This document shows, in pieces, positions 5,701-8,802 of a DNA stretch of 8,802 bases. The first letter of the stretch is position 1, and each line of letters begins with the position of its first letter. The position numbers were made by a program, and so were the translations under genes. Under the pieces are notes generated by a model. It was not told the DNA's origin and made no database searches. It was given only the letters and a program-made list of their open reading frames with translations. Origin of the DNA: Pleurocapsa sp. MO_226.B13 (lineage in GTDB: Bacteria; Cyanobacteriota; Cyanobacteriia; Cyanobacteriales; Xenococcaceae); the NCBI GenBank assembly GCA_030064795.1, contig JASJEI010000458.1, forward strand, positions 1 to 8,802, given 5' to 3'.

Positions 5701-6149
5701 GCTAGAGAGCCAGTCCAGTAGAAGGGGTTGACAAATTCAATCAAATGAGGTGTAAGTCCCAAATATGGCCAAAGCTCAAGCCGCTTCCTCTAGAGTCAGT
5801 TCTGGCATCCGAGCAATATCTGATACCCCCGTATAGGCTTGTAGGATTATAGCTAAGGCTAACTGCGCCCTTTGGGACTGGACAGAAACCGACGGTGCTG
5901 TCTTTGAACAGAGTGGCTAGTTCCTGTTGAAATTCGTCGTTGAACAGTTGATGCCGACAATGACGCAGAAATACGAAGAGTTTAGCTTTACGGATCCGCT
6001 TGACTACCTTTTGTTCAGTCGGAGACAATTCTAGAGGAGGATTCCAATTGGGAGGACGCATAGATGACACCAATAATTCTGTGCTGATTTTTCCTCTTTA
6101 CACAATACTCCTTTTTTGTCAACCTTTTCTACTGGACTGGCTCTCTAGG
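5701..6149. mobile_element. 449-bp non-autonomous IS1182-derived element with 34-bp inverted ends
   Basis: Terminal inverted repeats of 34 bp lie at 5702-5735 and 6115-6148, both starting CTAGAGAGCCAGTCCAG when read inward, with two mismatches. The outermost base is G on both ends and does not pair. The element is flanked by CTTCG at 5696-5700 and 6150-6154. Removing the element and one CTTCG restores the host gene as gat gcc ttc gcc aat cgc (DAFANRD). It carries a minus-strand fragment of an IS1182-type transposase, with most of the catalytic part deleted, so it could move only with help in trans. Confidence 0.88.
5741..6061 (-). pseudogene. IS1182-type transposase, N-terminal fragment
   Basis: From ATG 6061 (GTG 6073 also possible) the frame reads MRPPNWNPPLELS, then LFVFLRHCRHQLFNDEF, QQELATLF and FCPVP. 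This is the N-terminal domain typical of IS1182 transposases (R-x-x-RHxLFDDxFQxEL). At AAA (complement of 5871-5873) one extra base shifts the frame. Dropping it gives AQLALAIILQAYTGVSD, the conserved continuation, which then runs into unrelated residues and a stop at 5776-5778. The DDE catalytic region is missing, consistent with an internal deletion that left both element ends in place. Confidence 0.8.
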
Positions 6150-8144
6150 CTTCGCCAATCGCGACACTATTTATTACTGGGAAGACGGCGTGATGGAAGT
6201 TTTTGCCGAACGTTCCCAAGCAGAACAGACCAGTAAAACTCGCTATCAGACTGACTGGATGACATCGAACGTGGAAGTTACCGACGGTCAACTGATGTTT
6301 ATGGCGGTAGATGAAGTAGATAAAGTTGGTTCTACCCAACTGAGAATTAAAGGGATTGAAAAGATAGCATCTGCTGAAGTTGAGCCAGAGATTCAAACAA
6401 TGGAGTTCGACCCTACTCCCGAAGACGGTATGGGAGCGATCGACGGTAACACTCTTAGTACTGGAACAGAGGCGGTAAGTGCATCTACTCTAACTTCTGA
6501 TTTCTTTCACGACATGGTGAATATCAGCCAGTACGGTACGGAAGGAACGGCTGCACTATGGGTAACAGAACCAGGAATCCAGTAGATAACTTGGTCTGTC
6601 TCATCAACTGAAAACGATTTACACTCCGACCAGTTTTTACTTTGGGATGGTCAGGAATTAACTAAGTTAGGCGATCGCGGACTTGCTACCAACTACAACG
6701 AAACTGAAGGAATCTATGAAAGCGAACTAATTACCTCTACCGTTAATGTTGTCTCCGACGAGTGGGGTATTCTGGCTCTCGATACGGACGATACTGAAGG
6801 TGATTCGCTGATTACCATTCACGACATTAAATGGCTCAGTGATGGTGAAGTAGAACAACTATCAGAACCAGATAGAGAACAGCTAGGCAGCGATCCAGAC
6901 AACGAACCGATAAACACCTGGCAGCAACAGGGATTAGAAAAGATAGGCACTTACTATGATGAACTATCTGAAGGAATGGTTTTAGATGAGAGCGATCGCT
7001 TTGAAGTCCCTCTAGGCTATAACGAAGGAGTAGAAGGAATCATCAGTATTAGCAGTGGCTCTGACCTGACTTTAAATATCTACGATAATAATGGAGAATT
7101 GTATAACTCTTACTCCGTCGGTTCTTCTCCTGTAGGCTTCAACTTCCAAAGTGACACCTTTACGATGGAAATAACCCCCTGATAATACTGATGTTCTAAC
7201 TGAATATTCTTTGAGCTTGAATCTGGGGCAGGTGTACGATCCAGATTAAAAAAGTAAATCCCAACGTCACCGTCGGGACTAGTCTAGTATACAGAGTTTG
7301 TTTAAATTAATTTTTAGTTTGAATGGGTTAGATTGGGTGCGATCGCGAATTACACAATTGGTTCTCCCCAATTATCTTCATAGATAAATTTGACCCTGCC
7401 AAATTCTTTATAAAAACTAATCCTAATATGTAGCCTGAAGACGAGAAAGAAGATAATCTCCAGCAGTAATGGGGGGATAGAGAGGAGGACGTTCTTTACT
7501 CTGACAGGTTTCTAGGCACCTAATTTCAGTATCGTGGTTGGAATGGCAAAAAAAAGCGTTGAATATCGAGATTGTTTGGCTCTAAGCTCTTGAGGAATTC
7601 TTACACGGTGTTTGGTGGAGCAAAATACATGGTTCGTCCAGCGTTGCATCAGATCGCCTGTATTGACCAGGACGGTTTCGGGAATAAAGGGTGCTTCGAT
7701 CCATTCTCCCGCAGCGTTACGCACTTCTAAACCCCCAACGGCATCTTGAAATAGGAGGGTGAAACTACCGTAATCCGAATGTTCTCCCGCTCTTAACTGC
7801 TCTGGTGAGGGGGTTTGTTCGACGGGTGGATAGTGAAGAAGTCTTAGGGTGTTATCCTGTTTGTCGTGTCTGTCAGCAAAGAAAGATTCGGTCAGATTAA
7901 GCGCGATCGCCATCGCTTCGCAGAGGTTCATGGCAGCAGCATTACAGGCAGAGAAGAAATCTAACATCGTGTCGCGAAAGCGAGCGTCTCTCTCCAGCCA
8001 GCGATTGTAGTATAGAGAAGGCAAAGCTGTATTTAACCGTGTTGGGTCTATTTCTTTACCGATGTTATATGCTTCTTTTAAATCCCCTGGTTTGCTATCG
8101 TCGAGGCGTTCTCGTCCTACTCCAACATAACCGCGATTGCTCAT

Positions 8145-8288
8145 ACCAGTTCTCAAAAGTCATTGGAGACTTAGTTTTAATTCAAAATTCAAAATTCAAA
8201 ATTCAAAAACTAAACATAGTAAGGATTTGAATAATTTTAATTAATAAAAAATAATTTGCTATCTTTCTAGCTAGTTTCGAGAAATGGT
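8145..8288. mobile_element. 144-bp MITE in the oxygenase gene
   Basis: Read inward the ends are ACCAGTTCTCAAAAG (from 8145) and ACCATTTCTCGAAAC (from 8288 on the other strand), matching at 12 of 15 positions. AT flanks both sides (8143-8144 and 8289-8290). Removing the element and one AT rejoins ctg atg agc aat cgc in the oxygenase frame. The interior is AT-rich, has no coding capacity and holds a heptanucleotide repeat. The small size, short inverted ends and 2-bp flank fit a MITE of IS630/Tc1 type, although that group normally duplicates TA. Taking TA as the duplicated pair would not restore the frame. Confidence 0.75.
8180..8207. repeat. Heptanucleotide tandem repeat ATTCAAA, four copies
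   Basis: Four perfect consecutive copies of ATTCAAA lie inside the MITE. Short heptanucleotide tandem repeats (STRR) are a known feature of cyanobacterial genomes and probably expand by slippage. Being nested within the MITE, it is either a passenger or a later expansion. Confidence 0.9.
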
Positions 8289-8725
8289 ATCAGTTCGTCC
8301 GACCATGCCAGCTTATTTTTTTCAGATAAAGGAAGGTTGAAAAACTTCCGCGATCGCTCGAACGTTTCGGCAACCAAATCCGAATCGATGCCTGGATTTT
8401 TCAGGTACATAAACCCTATTTCCTGGCAAGCGCGGTAAATTTCGGCGGAAATAGCACTTCTTTGCGATCTATCTCCTTCTCTAAAAGGAGCAAAGTCTAT
8501 AACAGGAATTTTTTCAGACACGGTTTGATTAACGCAACTATATTCACTTCTATCGCATCTTTCTAAACGAACAGGGAATTATCAAACTACAATCTGCTGA
8601 CTTTTATAAGACTATAGATCATGCCGATTTAAGAGTTTGGTGTATCTGTCGGGCTATCTACCAGTTATATGAAGTCCGCTTAATTAGTTCTAAAATAATT
8701 AAAACCATCAATGTGACATTAATCA

Positions 8726-8802
8726 ATGCCCAAATTACTTAGGTTAAAATCTTATCTGAGCGCAGAAGAACTAAAACAACGTTATCGAAACAGTTCTGAC
8801 CC
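8726..8802 (+). CDS. IS630-type transposase, N-terminal start (partial)
   Basis: ATG 8726 opens a frame that runs off the window: MPKLLRLKSYLSAEELKQRY, then RNSSD. This resembles the first residues of cyanobacterial IS630-family transposases and related helix-turn-helix proteins, with a short basic start and the pattern YLSxEEL--RYR-S-DP before the helix-turn-helix. Only 25 codons are visible, so whether the gene is complete cannot be judged. The 204 nt between it and the oxygenase start (8522-8725) show no gene, and I could not find a matching terminal inverted repeat there. Confidence 0.55.
   Translation, partial: MPKLLRLKSYLSAEELKQRYRNSSD

Larger units (their letters stand above)
4947..7249 (+). 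pseudogene. Three-domain beta-repeat protein with C-terminal PPC-like domain, multiply broken
   Basis: With the insertion 5701-6149 and one CTTCG copy removed, one frame runs from ATG 4947 with a TAG at 6583-6585 and a one-base shift in the C5 run 7175-7179, ending at TAA 7247-7249. The restored protein is about 615 aa. It has three copies of a domain of about 100-145 aa: residues 49-148 (YGTEGSAA..., then GVYSFDW, YVWNGKEL, FIAIDE), from residue 220 (LGTEGSLA, GTYEITY, YYWEDGV, FMAVDE) and from nt 6531 (YGTEGTAA, ITWSV, LLWDGQEL, ILALDTD). The C-terminal part (nt 6925 on) ends FTMEITP, then in the shifted frame DNTDVLTEYSLSLNLG, resembling the end of a pre-peptidase C-terminal (PPC) beta domain. 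No signal peptide is seen. It looks like a surface or secreted beta protein; family and function are unknown to me. Confidence 0.85.
7423..8521 (-). pseudogene. Isopenicillin-N-synthase-like 2OG/Fe(II) oxygenase, interrupted
   Basis: The N-terminal DIOX_N part starts at GTG 8521 (MSEKIPVIDFAPF...) and runs to KLAWSDEL, where a 144-bp MITE enters and brings a stop. Removing 146 nt gives SDELMSNRGYVGVGRERL, the normal family sequence. The C-terminal 2OG-FeII domain has iron ligands H199 and D201 (EHSDYGSF), H256 (STKHRV) and the 2-oxoglutarate motif R270-Y-S (restored numbering). A missing base in the T8 run (plus 7548-7555) then shifts the frame to an early stop at 7512. Adding one base continues as FFCHSNHDTEIRCLE..., then PPLYPPITAGDYLL, to TAG at 7423. 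The restored length of 317 aa suits the family. Such enzymes oxidise small molecules; the substrate is unknown. All catalytic residues lie in the second fragment, but it lacks the N-terminal domain. Confidence 0.9.

Noticed and set aside
5702..6148. CTAG as a 4-bp target duplication of the IS1182-derived element
   Set aside because: CTAG occurs at both ends but belongs to the inverted repeats; rejoining at one CTAG leaves a TAG stop and the wrong frame, whereas CTTCG restores the gene.
7260..7277. Hairpin CCCAACG/CGTCGGG between the two convergent pseudogenes
   Set aside because: One mismatch in the stem and no T-run follows on either strand, so a terminator call is not supported.
8143..8290. 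TA as the target duplication of the MITE
   Set aside because: TA would fit the IS630/Tc1 group, but keeping one TA gives a frameshift and stop in the oxygenase; keeping AT, or removing the element entirely, restores the protein. Left unresolved between these two.

Overview
The window is cyanobacterial. The octamer GCGATCGC (HIP1) occurs 12 times where about 0.13 is expected by chance, and a sodium-dependent bicarbonate transporter (SbtA), a cyanobacterial TenA-like protein, a pentapeptide-repeat protein and a cyanobacterial-type small Cys protein are present. The many broken genes and small repeats suggest a large, repeat-rich genome, but the genus cannot be fixed from this sequence.

Layout. 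1-1044: intergenic sequence with inverted repeats, a small Cys/His gene split by a 44-bp palindromic insertion, and on the minus strand an N-terminal remnant of a tyrosine recombinase. 1045-1668 (minus): intact TenA-like protein. 1736-1984: short lipoprotein that looks like the front half of an excalibur-type protein. 2193-3956: probable carbon-uptake locus, with a possible 27-codon leader, a 96-aa single-span membrane protein and sbtA. No sbtB lies downstream in the window, and the cytoplasmic loop of this SbtA carries an 11-residue tandem repeat. 4112-4780 (minus): pentapeptide-repeat protein with 20 uninterrupted repeats. 4947-7249: large pseudogene for a protein of three tandem beta-rich domains plus a C-terminal beta domain, split by a 449-bp IS-derived element and carrying two further lesions. 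7423-8521 (minus): pseudogene of an isopenicillin-N-synthase-like 2-oxoglutarate/Fe(II) oxygenase, split by a 144-bp MITE and frameshifted near its end. 8726-8802: first 25 codons of a probable IS630-type transposase, running off the window.

Main observation. Three separate genes are each interrupted by a different small non-autonomous element. In each case removing the element plus one copy of the flanking duplication restores the reading frame exactly: GTCAA in the Cys gene, CTTCG in the repeat protein, and AT (or no duplication) in the oxygenase. Additional nonsense and homopolymer frameshift lesions show that two of these genes have continued to decay. The SbtA locus and tenA are intact. 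No complete new multi-gene system is seen. The most novel items are the three-domain repeat protein, the sbtA-adjacent small membrane protein with its overlapping leader, the SbtA loop expansion and the insertion elements.
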